Shown here: in pieces, positions 45,001 to 52,604 of the stretch
Layout of the letters: each line of letters starts with the position of its first letter
Numbering within the stretch: the first letter of the stretch is position 1
DNA from: Lachnospiraceae bacterium
GTDB lineage: Bacteria; Bacillota; Clostridia; Lachnospirales; Lachnospiraceae
DNA: 64,000 nt
Reading direction: 5' to 3'
Assembly (NCBI GenBank): GCA_022792535.1
Contig: JAAWBG010000066.1
Coordinates: 1 to 64,000 of the forward strand
The notes under the pieces: model-generated
Database searches by the model: none
Told to the model about the DNA's origin: nothing
The model's input: the letters and a program-made list of their open reading frames with translations, nothing else
Program-made: the position numbers and the translations under genes

Positions 45001-45227
45001 CCTTTCATAGTTTGATATCTTGGAATCATATCTTTAATAACACGGGTCAGTACATGTCCAATATGAGGTTTTCCATTGGCTGTAGGAGGTCCGTCATAAA
45101 AAGTATAGACCTCGCCCTCTTTACGTCTCTCCATACTTTTTTTGAAAATATCATGATCTTTCCAGAACTGTTCCGTCTGTTTTTCTCTCTCCACAAAGTT
45201 CAGATTTGTTTCGACTTTGTTATACAT
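42063..45227 (-). CDS. ileS: Isoleucyl-tRNA synthetase, long (type 2-like) form
   Basis: This class I synthetase of about 1054 residues has the HIGH motif PHIGHVLTR (near 50-58), the KMSKS loop GQKMSKSKGN, and zinc-type cysteines around CECGHMHS and CPECGKEM. Its length and insert pattern fit the eukaryote-like type 2 IleRS more than the type of about 920 residues, a class associated with mupirocin tolerance; that is inference from length and motif style. The start is the ATG at 45227 with AAAGGAGAAA. Expression is under a T-box riboswitch. Confidence 0.93.
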   Translation of the reverse strand: MYNKVETNLNFVEREKQTEQFWKDHDIFKKSMERRKEGEVYTFYDGPPTANGKPHIGHVLTRVIKDMIPRYQTMKGKMVPRKAGWDTHGLPVELEVEKLLGLDGKEQIEEYGLEPFIDKCKESVWKYKGMWEDFSGTVGFWADMDDPYVTYHNDFIESEWWALKEIWNRKLLYKGFKIVPYCPRCGTPLSAQEVAQGYKTVKERSAIVRFKVKDEDAYFLAWTTTPWTLPSNLALCVNPQETYCKVKAGDGITYYLAEALLDKVMSTLLDKEQQEAGVKAWEVLETYKGTDLEYKEYEPLYEGAKEAAEKQHKKAHFVTCDNYVTMTDGTGIVHIAPAFGEDDSKVGRKYDLPFVQFVNEKGELTEGAPFAGTFCKKADPMILQDLEDRKLLFDAPKFEHEYPHCWRCDTPLIYYARESWFIKMTEVKEDLIRNNNTINWIPENIGKGRFGDWLENVQDWGISRNRYWGTPLNIWECECGHMHSIGSIAELKEMSDNCPEEIELHRPYIDAVTIKCPECGKEMHRVPEVIDCWFDSGAMPFAQHHYPFENKEVFEQQFPAKFISEAVDQTRGWFYSLLAESTLLFNKAPYENVIVLGHVQDEKGQKMSKSKGNAVDPFEALETYGADAIRWYFYVNSAPWLPNRFHGKVVQEGQRKFMGTLWNTYAFFVLYANIDNFDATKYTLEYDKLSVMDQWLLSKLNTVVAQVDENLGSYRIPEAARALQEFVDDMSNWYVRRSRERFWAKGMEQDKINAYMTLYTALVTISKAAAPMIPFMAEDIYRNLVCSIDKSAPKSVHLCDFPVACDSMTDHELEKNMDAVLKIVVMGRACRNTASIKNRQPIGAMFVKAPYELPELFLHIIEEELNIKKAVFTEDVSSFTDYTFKPQLRTVGPKYGKVLGQIQKALAELDGNKAMAELKSKGSITLDSVNTEVVLCEEDLLITMTQQEGYVTEGDNEVTVVLDTNLTPELIAEGFVRELISKIQTMRKEAGFEVMDQIHVSYRSGEKIDRIFQEHGKQIQSEVLAVSIEKENVEGYEKEWNINGEEVVLGVKKA

Positions 45228-45236
45228 ATGATTTCT

Positions 45237-45471
45237 CCTTTCAAAAGAACAAAGTGGGCAAGCCCACATCAACTTCCCTACCCCTCAATCTTGAGGGGAT
45301 TGCACACTTTGACGCTTTAGCGTGACACGGTCTTCCCTATAAGAGAAGAAAGAATCCTGCCTTGCAGGATTCTCCGCCTGCGGCGGGCCGCTTCGGCGGC
45401 TCATTTCTTTCCCGCCGCAGTGCGATAATTATTTTATCTTATAGGAAATCCGAAGGAATTTCCTATAAGAT
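45237..45471. repeat. Family B modular hairpin repeat inside the ileS leader
   Basis: The block is made of stacked inverted repeats: GTGGGC/GCCCAC, CCCCTCAA/TTGAGGGG, GACGCTTTAGCG, GAATCCTGC/GCAGGATTC, GCCTGCGGCGGG with its GC-rich partner, and GGAAATCC/GGAATTTCC flanked by TATAAGAT. The same modules, in a different order, make up 48957-49304. This copy separates the T-box terminator from the ileS start. Confidence 0.8.
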
Positions 45472-45748
45472 AAAAAACGACCCCGCCCTCTGTAAAAGGA
45501 CGAAGCCGCAAATGCATCGTTACCACCTGTTACCTTGTACTTTGGCTTCTGCCAGTATACACGATTCCCATAACGGAGGAATATCCCGTCCCAACTTACT
45601 GTTTCGGCAGAAACTCTCCTTGGACTGCGCAAAAGTTCAGCGGGCGACTTGGAAGCGATATTCAGACAACCTCTACTAATGCCGGCTCCCACCTTCCCGG
45701 CTCGCTGTTATGTTGGAATATTGTCCTACTGTCTTCGTCATTGTCTTT
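45472..45748 (-). promoter_or_regulatory. T-box riboswitch of ileS
   Basis: Read leftwards, the leader begins with the usual GACGAAGACAGTAGG and forms Stem I with the specifier segment GAATATCGC. The codon ATC (45657-45659) matches tRNA-Ile. It contains the T-box sequence AGGTGGTAACG (45518-45528). The terminator uses CGGCTTCGTCCT (45498-45509) against AGGGCGGGGTCG (45478-45489) plus six Ts (45472-45477). Uncharged tRNA-Ile should stabilise the antiterminator and induce ileS. Confidence 0.93.
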
Positions 45749-45767
45749 TCATTTTTACATATAACCG

Positions 45768-45796
45768 ATTATAAAACCTGCCTTTCCTCTTGTCAA
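45768..45796 (-). promoter_or_regulatory. Promoter of ileS
   Basis: TTGACA (45791-45796) and TATAAT (45768-45773) have a 17-bp spacer, a perfect consensus, 20 nt before the T-box. Confidence 0.9.
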
Positions 45797-45825
45797 GACA
45801 GGAATTTAAAAAGGCCCCTGACACC

Positions 45826-46287
45826 TTAATTTTCTTTAAAAATAACTAATTTGCTGATCACATAATTCAGGACAATTACGATGACCTGAGCAGCCACTTT
45901 CACCCCCATGCTGTTCATCTTAAGCCAAGTAATAAACACCAGCAGGATTCCTTCTTCTATCACAAGAGTCGCCGCACGTCCTCCGAAAAATTTCCAGAGC
46001 TGAACCAGAAATTCCCTGACAGTTTCTGTGGGCGCGGCAAATACCCAGATGCGGTTGGTAAAAAAAGCAAACAACACCGTAATCACCCACGAGACCACAT
46101 TCGCCCACAGCTCATTCATATGCATCGCCATATGAAACAGCCAAAAAGTTGTGATACTGACTAAAAATGCCAGTCCTCCAAAGAAAAGATACAACAATAT
46201 TTCTTTATTTTTTTCGTATAAAGGCTGAAATCTACAAAGCACCGGCAATTCCATCATTTTGTCAAAAATGTCCTTTTTCTGCTCCAT
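45826..46287 (-). CDS. GtrA-family membrane protein
   Basis: The 153-residue protein has four hydrophobic segments and matches GtrA, the small flippase-like partner that moves polyprenyl-phosphate-linked sugars across the membrane. Its start overlaps the upstream glycosyltransferase gene by 26 bp. Together with the GT2 enzyme and the 566-aa membrane protein it makes a Gtr-like three-gene glycosylation cassette. Confidence 0.87.
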   Translation of the reverse strand: MEQKKDIFDKMMELPVLCRFQPLYEKNKEILLYLFFGGLAFLVSITTFWLFHMAMHMNELWANVVSWVITVLFAFFTNRIWVFAAPTETVREFLVQLWKFFGGRAATLVIEEGILLVFITWLKMNSMGVKVAAQVIVIVLNYVISKLVIFKEN

Positions 46288-47236
46288 GAATAGCTCCCTC
46301 TTTCTCTAACTTCTGTTTCTGCCGCGACACCCTGTGCAGCTCCATCTCAAAATCCTGCTTATTTTTCTGTGTCATAGTCTGCAGAATCAATCCGGCAAAA
46401 AAAGACTGCACTGCCGCAAGAATTCCAAAACCACAGACGATTAGCGTAGGGAATTTCGGAACAAGGCCTGTCTGAAAATAAGTTCCCACCACCGGAAATA
46501 AAAAACAAAAGGAAATCAGCGCCATCACCAATGCAATAATTCCAAAAAATGCCATAGGGCGGTAAATTCGGTATAATTTGGCAATCAGACGCAATACTTT
46601 AAATCCATCAGAATAAGTGTTAAGCTTTGATTCACTTCCTTCCGGCCTGTCCCGGTAGTCAATCACAACATTTTCTATGGACATATTTTTATCAATAGCA
46701 TGAATGCTCATCTCCGTCTCAATTTCAAATCCTTTCGACAATACGGGAAAGGTTTTCACAAATTCATAACTGAAGGCCCGGTATCCTGTCATAATGTCTT
46801 TCATATCATTTTTAAATAGAATGTTGATACTTTTGCGGACTAACGTATTTCCAAAATTATGAAAAGGACGTTTGTTCTCGGTAAAATAAGTGGAGGACAA
46901 CCTGTCTCCCACCACCATATCCACATTGCGCTTCAATACCAGATCCACCATTTCTCTGGCAAACTCTGCTGGATATGTATCATCACCGTCTGTCATAATA
47001 TAGCATTCTGCGTCAATACAGCGGAACATCCGGCGTATCACATTTCCTTTTCCCTGCTGATACTCATACTCCACCACTGCCCCTGCTTTTTTTGCAGCTT
47101 CATCCGTTCCATCTGTAGAATTATTATCATATACATAGACAACTGCTTCTGGAAGTACTTTCTGAAAATCAGAAACCACTTTTTCAATGGTCTTACTCTC
47201 GTTGTAACATGGAATCAACACAGCAATCCTGTCCAT
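46262..47236 (-). CDS. Family 2 glycosyltransferase, polyprenyl-phosphate sugar synthase-like (GtrB/DPM1-like)
   Basis: The 324-residue protein has an N-terminal GT-A domain with VLIPCYNESKTIEKVV (about 6-21), YVYDNNSTDGTDE, and DxD-type DGDDTYP (about 79-85). Two C-terminal transmembrane segments (about 226-290) anchor it to the membrane. Such enzymes load glucose or a related sugar onto undecaprenyl phosphate. Overlap with gtrA and close spacing to the DUF6020-type gene suggest the product is flipped and transferred to an outer-surface polymer. Confidence 0.88.
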   Translation of the reverse strand: MDRIAVLIPCYNESKTIEKVVSDFQKVLPEAVVYVYDNNSTDGTDEAAKKAGAVVEYEYQQGKGNVIRRMFRCIDAECYIMTDGDDTYPAEFAREMVDLVLKRNVDMVVGDRLSSTYFTENKRPFHNFGNTLVRKSINILFKNDMKDIMTGYRAFSYEFVKTFPVLSKGFEIETEMSIHAIDKNMSIENVVIDYRDRPEGSESKLNTYSDGFKVLRLIAKLYRIYRPMAFFGIIALVMALISFCFLFPVVGTYFQTGLVPKFPTLIVCGFGILAAVQSFFAGLILQTMTQKNKQDFEMELHRVSRQKQKLEKEGAIHGAEKGHF

Positions 47237-47239
47237 TTC

Positions 47240-48940
47240 TTATAATATCCTTTCTCTCTCTCGCACTCCAGTATCAAAATCTTTCTCCCGCTCCCTCTGC
47301 AGCAAAACAGGAACGATAAGTATCAAAGGCAGGGTAAACAGCAATGCTGCCAAATACCGCAGACTGACTGCAATGGGTGTGGCCGCCATCAAAGTCAGCC
47401 AAATCCCTAATTGAGGCACAAACAAACTGATATTTTTCCATCCATAATGTTTCATTACAAATACAGATCCCACAAAAAATGCCCAGAAAAACCACGCTGC
47501 GCTAATATAATATTCGGGATTTACATAGTGCTGAAAAGAAAAACCAAACCATTTTTCAAAGTAGTCTGTCTGTTCTAATTTATGTTCCTCTTTCTTATCA
47601 ATTTCTGTCACCCACATAAAGTTCTGCACATAAGCGTCGCTTGTGGCCACATCCACATTCCAGAACCCTGCTGTTTCCATCAGATATTCCTTCACATACA
47701 AATTGGGATTCTGTATCAGCAATTGAAACCATAATCTAAGAAATTCTCCCTGATTTTCCATCAGATAGTCATCGTCCAATCCGGCCTGCCATTTTAAGTT
47801 GTCTGCCAGACAAGGAGAAAAATGGTTCTTGATATTCTCATAGGGAATAAAATGATCCAGATTTTCTTTCTGTTCTTCTGTGATATTTCCATCATATGCC
47901 ACCACACTGCCGATTTGCTGCAATGGAATCCCATAATTCTCTACTGCATCTGTTTTATCTATCTCTGCCCAATCGTATACCGGTCCTTGAATCCAGGCAG
48001 ATAAAAAAACAGGAAGCAAAGTTATGATATAAGTCAAAATTTTTCTCTGAAATTTCTGGCGACAGGTCATAAGAATAAAAACGAGAGCAGTAAGTCCGAT
48101 CACATAAATCCCATTATTTCTCGTAAAAGCCACCAGAAGAGCTCCGATCACAAAACCTGTCAAGGTCTTTCCATTCCACTGATTTTTCTGAACATTTAGA
48201 TACAGATCAATCCAAAACAGACTCCACAGCATAACCGCCATACAAAAAGGCGTATCTTTCCAAACGGAAATACCATAGAGCGGAATCAACGGACAAAAAA
48301 TCAGAAATATCATGATTCCTGTACGAAGTTCTCTCTTAACATGGTGTTTCATCATCCAATGAAGAAAATAAATGATCTCAGCCTCAAGAAGCATCATCTG
48401 CACGCTGGTAAACAGCCCCATAGACCATACCAGATTCTTGTCTAAAGACTCTCCCGCCTGAATTGCCATACCAATCAAACTATTATACAGATAGGGATGC
48501 CGATTACTCAGTTTTTCTGAAAAATAATATTTTATAGATATCACTGTATCTGCATAGACTCCGCCTGGATAATAAGAAAGGTAATAGGGCAGCCAGGCAG
48601 CCAGAACCACAATGCTCCAAAAAATCAGGACTTTTTTCTCATTCTCCTTCCTTTCCTCTGCCAGGCAGACTTTTCCGAACCATCTGCACATTGCCGGATC
48701 AAGCTGCCGGATCAGCCAGTAGAAAAGGCAGAATAAGATCACAAACAGCAAAATCGCCGATATTCCAAATCCCTTGACGTAATTTTCTGAAACAGATCCC
48801 CATAAATCCCCTGAAAACTGAAGTCTTGTCATTAAAACAGTGCATACTGCAAAAATCATTGCCAAAAAAATATCATATCTCTTCTCTACAGAAAAACTGC
48901 CAGCCCATTTTTTCCATTCTGATATGTCATTGACCCTCAT
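47240..48940 (-). CDS. DUF6020-like polytopic membrane protein, probable GT-C-type sugar transferase
   Basis: The protein of about 566 residues has a dozen or so transmembrane segments. After an early helix, a loop contains YYPGGVYADTVISIKYYFSE and NRHPYLYNSL, a pattern seen in DUF6020/Gtr-type membrane glycosyltransferases; long extracytoplasmic stretches lie near the C-terminus (about 385-470). It is the third part of the Gtr-like cassette and could transfer the sugar from the lipid carrier to a wall polymer. The start is the ATG at 48940; a longer frame runs into repeat DNA. The acceptor is unknown. Confidence 0.75.
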   Translation of the reverse strand: MRVNDISEWKKWAGSFSVEKRYDIFLAMIFAVCTVLMTRLQFSGDLWGSVSENYVKGFGISAILLFVILFCLFYWLIRQLDPAMCRWFGKVCLAEERKENEKKVLIFWSIVVLAAWLPYYLSYYPGGVYADTVISIKYYFSEKLSNRHPYLYNSLIGMAIQAGESLDKNLVWSMGLFTSVQMMLLEAEIIYFLHWMMKHHVKRELRTGIMIFLIFCPLIPLYGISVWKDTPFCMAVMLWSLFWIDLYLNVQKNQWNGKTLTGFVIGALLVAFTRNNGIYVIGLTALVFILMTCRQKFQRKILTYIITLLPVFLSAWIQGPVYDWAEIDKTDAVENYGIPLQQIGSVVAYDGNITEEQKENLDHFIPYENIKNHFSPCLADNLKWQAGLDDDYLMENQGEFLRLWFQLLIQNPNLYVKEYLMETAGFWNVDVATSDAYVQNFMWVTEIDKKEEHKLEQTDYFEKWFGFSFQHYVNPEYYISAAWFFWAFFVGSVFVMKHYGWKNISLFVPQLGIWLTLMAATPIAVSLRYLAALLFTLPLILIVPVLLQREREKDFDTGVRERERIL

Positions 48941-48956
48941 ATTTGTTCCTCTTTTC

Positions 48957-49304
48957 TTTAACAAGAAAGAATCCTGCTCCGCAGGATTCTCCGCCTGCGG
49001 CGGACCGCTCTTGCGGTTCCTTTCCTTTCCGCCGCAGTGCAATAATTCTTTGTTCTCTTATAGGAAATCCGGAGGAATTTCCTATAAGAGAACAAAGCGG
49101 ACAGGTCCGCTTCAACTCCCTGAATCCCTCACTCATGAGGGACCTGGACGGTTTGCTGCGCCGAGCACAATTGCGAAGCAATATTTTACCTCTTGTGCGA
49201 GTGCGCATATTATTTTTATCTTAATAGGAATATACTTTCACGCTTTAGCGGGACAAGGTCTTTCCTATAAGACAAGAAAGAATCCTGCTTCGCAGGATTC
49301 TTTG
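48957..49304. repeat. Family B modular hairpin repeat array
   Basis: The gap between two leftward genes is filled with hairpin modules shared with 45237-45471: GAATCCTGC/GCAGGATTC (twice), CGCCTGCGGCGG with its partner, CTTATAGGAAATCCGGAGGA with its mirror, GCGGACAGGTCCGC, CCCTCACTCATGAGGG, and ACGCTTTAGCGGGACAAGG. The order of modules differs between the two copies. Short open frames here are repeat artefacts. Confidence 0.8.
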
Positions 49305-49308
49305 CTCC

Positions 49309-49842
49309 TTAATATTGCATCTCTTGCAGTTCTCTCAAAAGTTCATAATATGCACCGGAACTCTGAAGATAATTTCCCCAGACTGTCAATATAAAGAATA
49401 AGATCAAGGCAATGGCAGAACACACGATTCCTGCAATGGACATTCCCTTTGCTGTTCCTTTCTGAATCTGCAAAATACCAAGTACAATGGATACCACCGC
49501 CAATGGAATGCAGGTACACCACAGACAACAGGTGACTAACGCGAGAATCCCACAGACCATGGAAGCAATTCCAAAACCTGAACTTGGCTGTTCGTACTGA
49601 TTATAATTGTCATTGTTATATCCTTGAGAATTATAATTCTGCTGATTATTGTTCTCTGTCTGAGAGTTATAATTCTGTTGATAATTATTCTCCATCTGAG
49701 ATGAATAATTCTGCTGATTATTGTCCTGAGACTGAGAACTTAGATCTGGCTGGAAATGATTCTCCTGCTGAGGTTCATAGCTCTGCTGGGAATTATTTTC
49801 TGTCTGTTCACTATGTTCAAACATGCCATTTTCTTCACTCAT
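49309..49842 (-). CDS. DUF4190 membrane protein with Gln/Asn-rich N-terminal repeats
   Basis: The 177-residue protein begins with about 85 low-complexity residues made of repeated QQNYNSQ/ENN units. It then has a DUF4190-type domain with two hydrophobic stretches (MVCGILALVTCCLWCTCIPL and ISIVLGILQIQ-like, then IAGIVCSAIALILFFILTV). It is a small membrane protein of unknown function; the repeats are likely cytoplasmic. It has a GGAGGAT RBS and its own promoter. The N/Q repeats are prone to length change. Confidence 0.8.
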   Translation of the reverse strand: MSEENGMFEHSEQTENNSQQSYEPQQENHFQPDLSSQSQDNNQQNYSSQMENNYQQNYNSQTENNNQQNYNSQGYNNDNYNQYEQPSSGFGIASMVCGILALVTCCLWCTCIPLAVVSIVLGILQIQKGTAKGMSIAGIVCSAIALILFFILTVWGNYLQSSGAYYELLRELQEMQY

Positions 49843-49912
49843 GCAAACATCCTCCTTCTATAAAACTCTGTTTTTTTGTGATCAACACCACAAATTTTCT
49901 GATTTGTTCTTT

Positions 49913-49941
49913 ATTATAGCAGACTCAAATTTACAATACAA
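49913..49941 (-). promoter_or_regulatory. Promoter of the DUF4190 gene
   Basis: TTGTAT (49936-49941) and TATAAT (49913-49918) are separated by 17 bp. No comparably clear promoter for the divergent recombinase gene was found in 49942-50063. Confidence 0.7.
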
Positions 49942-50036
49942 GAGGAATTTCTCTTTGGTCAAGTTAAACTGACAAATCATTTTTGAAACGTTCATTCAGG
50001 TATAACATTTTCAGATAGAATGATGTATATTTCTAA

Positions 50037-50657
<621 letters not shown>

Positions 50658-50674
50658 TATACAAGCAGCTGATA

Positions 50675-50698
50675 TACAGGAAAGTGTACTTTTTTGTA
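50675..50698 (+). repeat. Left crossover site of the invertible segment (IRL)
   Basis: The half-sites TACAGGAAAGT and ACTTTTTTGTA are dyad-symmetric (9 of 11 match) around a central GT at 50686-50687. This is the structure of a serine-invertase crossover site. Eighteen bases (50681-50698) are the exact reverse complement of 50823-50840. Confidence 0.85.
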
Positions 50699-50833
50699 TA
50701 TGAATACATCTTTTCACATTGAAGGGTATTATACCACACGATTTACATTTTTTCTACTCTCTATACTGAAAATACTCCCCAATAGTGCCAAAGTTTTTGT
50801 TGGTCTGTGTAAAAGTTTAAATTACAAAAAAGT
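50688..50833. promoter_or_regulatory. Predicted invertible promoter segment (146 bp)
   Basis: The DNA between the two crossover cores holds no gene. On the minus strand it carries TATAAT (50728-50733) with TAGAAA (50751-50756) 17 bp upstream, so transcription currently points left, into the 3' end of the recombinase gene. Inversion would move the -10 to about 50788-50793 on the plus strand, giving a start near 50800 and a leader of about 80 nt to the ATG at 50880. No equally good rightward promoter is seen in the present orientation. Confidence 0.75.
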
Positions 50834-50846
50834 ACACTTTTTCGTA
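50823..50846 (-). repeat. Right crossover site of the invertible segment (IRR)
   Basis: The half-sites TACAAAAAAGT and ACTTTTTCGTA flank a central AC at 50834-50835 on the plus strand, which is GT on the minus strand. The site is therefore in inverted orientation relative to 50675-50698, the arrangement that yields inversion rather than deletion. Confidence 0.85.
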
Positions 50847-50879
50847 ATTAATTATGTAGAAAGATTTGAGGAATTACTC

Positions 50880-52592
50880 ATGGAAAAAGTTAACTGGCCG
50901 GTAAAGAAAAAATTATTTGAATCTGAAAAACAGGATGTCATCGCCAATCTAAAAAGAAATTGGTATTTTCCCATTTCTGCAATGGCATTTTTCTTTCTAA
51001 GTGTTTCATTAAGCTTTGAATATTTTGCAGGGCTGCTGCTTGCTGTCACTGCTTCTATTTTAATATCTTCCAGAATCCCTTCCATATGGGCATATGCCAG
51101 ACAAAGCCACATGATAGTTCATGTTATCTCCATACTGACGGCAATCGGAACCTGTTGGAATGCAAAATACCTTTTTTATGCCATTTGGAGAGGATACCCA
51201 AAAGTTCAGGCATTAGAAAATAAGCTTTCCATACCATTTGATCTTCCGGCTGTTGTCAGTATATTTAGTGCCGCTGCCGCTTTGTGTTTTGTCTATTTCT
51301 GCACTCTCATATTTTGGAAAGAGATGACCCGAATCATTCAAAAAAACCGCATTTTCCATGATATCGCAGCCGCGGAATACCTTGTTTACGGTATGCTTCT
51401 CATCGTTTTCACTATTTTTATGATTGCTGTCTTTCTAAAAACAGATGCCTTTTATTCCAAAGGACACTTTTATAATATTATCTATAGCAGCGATTCCCCT
51501 TTCCTGATAAGCAGAAACGTCTATCTCAATTTAGTACATACACAAAATGACTTAAGGCAGCCTCTGTTTGCTGTATTTGCCTCTCCTTTTGCCGGTATTC
51601 CTTATTTACTTGTAAGAGCATTCAGATTACATCCAAATGCTCTGGTTACACAGGCTGTCCTTACAAATATCATTCAGATTATTCTTTTGCTTGCAGCTAA
51701 CTTTATGCTGACCCGCATGATGAAGCTCAATGCCATAAAACGCATTTGTTTTATGGTTCTAACTTACTGCACCTATACCACTCTGCTGTTTACGCTAATG
51801 ATGGAACAATATATCGTGGCATATTTCTGGCTGGTCTTTTGTATGTATCTTATTTCAGAAAATCGACGTCCTGAACGGATTGCCCTGTGGGGAGCCGGAG
51901 GCACTCTGCTGACCAGCATGGTTCTATTGCCCTTTATGTCGCAAAAATCACCCATAAAAAATTTCAAAGAATGGTTTCTGGATATGGTAAAATACGGACT
52001 TGAATTTGTGGCGCTTATGCTGGCATTCTGCCGATTTGACGTTATTTTTAATCTGAAGGCACAGATTTTCTCTTTTACCAGCTTTACCGGTCAAACTGTC
52101 GCCACATCAAACAAACTCTTTCAATACACCGCATTTATCCATAACTGTTTTGCAGCCCCAAAGGCAGGTACTGTCTCTGTAAAAGACTTTTCTGTTTCTG
52201 GGGAAAGTACTTTTATTTCCTGGCAGCTGAATCCTGTCTCCCATTTGGACATTATAGGGATTCTTATCTTTCTTCTGGTTATCATCAGCGCCATTCTAAA
52301 CCGAGATAAAATAAGCAGCCGTTTTGCAGCCGGCTGGGTTGGATTTTCTATCGTAATACTTTTTCTTTTGGGATGGGGTACAAGGGAAAATGGGCTGATC
52401 CTGTACTCCCTGTACTTTGGATGGGCTTTTCTTGTTTTACTTTTCCAGTTGGTGGAAAGAATTCAGGATAAACTGAACGTAACATTTCTTCTTCCGGTAA
52501 TCAGTATTGGAAGCGCTGCTGTACTGACGTCAGTCAATCTTCCTTCCATTCGGGAAATGATAGATTTCGCCATCGCTTACTTTCCAGTGTAA
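50880..52592 (+). CDS. Polytopic membrane protein, GT-C-like, under the invertible promoter
   Basis: I do not recognise a named family. From the ATG at 50880 (GAGG 10 nt upstream) the protein has 570 residues and about a dozen transmembrane helices. A large extracytoplasmic loop after the fifth or sixth helix contains SSDSPFLISRNVY and NDLRQPLF, an acidic, polar pattern like the catalytic first loop of lipid-linked GT-C glycosyltransferases. The next gene, 12 bp on, makes a polyprenyl-phosphate pentose donor, which supports a glycan-transfer role. A longer frame from 50694 crosses the right crossover site and is less likely to be used. Confidence 0.72.
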   Translation: MEKVNWPVKKKLFESEKQDVIANLKRNWYFPISAMAFFFLSVSLSFEYFAGLLLAVTASILISSRIPSIWAYARQSHMIVHVISILTAIGTCWNAKYLFYAIWRGYPKVQALENKLSIPFDLPAVVSIFSAAAALCFVYFCTLIFWKEMTRIIQKNRIFHDIAAAEYLVYGMLLIVFTIFMIAVFLKTDAFYSKGHFYNIIYSSDSPFLISRNVYLNLVHTQNDLRQPLFAVFASPFAGIPYLLVRAFRLHPNALVTQAVLTNIIQIILLLAANFMLTRMMKLNAIKRICFMVLTYCTYTTLLFTLMMEQYIVAYFWLVFCMYLISENRRPERIALWGAGGTLLTSMVLLPFMSQKSPIKNFKEWFLDMVKYGLEFVALMLAFCRFDVIFNLKAQIFSFTSFTGQTVATSNKLFQYTAFIHNCFAAPKAGTVSVKDFSVSGESTFISWQLNPVSHLDIIGILIFLLVIISAILNRDKISSRFAAGWVGFSIVILFLLGWGTRENGLILYSLYFGWAFLVLLFQLVERIQDKLNVTFLLPVISIGSAAVLTSVNLPSIREMIDFAIAYFPV

Positions 52593-52604
52593 GGAGGAAG
52601 TCCT

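Noticed and set aside
45429-45692. Open frames on both strands across the ileS leader
   Set aside because: The DNA is a T-box riboswitch with conserved structure, not a coding region.
49584-49919. A 111-codon plus-strand frame rich in Asn/Ser/Tyr
   Set aside because: It is the antisense reading of the Gln/Asn repeat region of the DUF4190 gene.
50743-50767. Possible rightward promoter TTTACA...TATACT inside the invertible segment
   Set aside because: The spacing is only 13 bp, too short for a functional sigma-A promoter.
50694-50879. A 62-residue N-terminal extension of the GT-C-like protein
   Set aside because: It would run through the invertible segment and right crossover site and has no RBS; the ATG at 50880 has one. 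It remains a remote possibility that inversion also alters the N-terminus.
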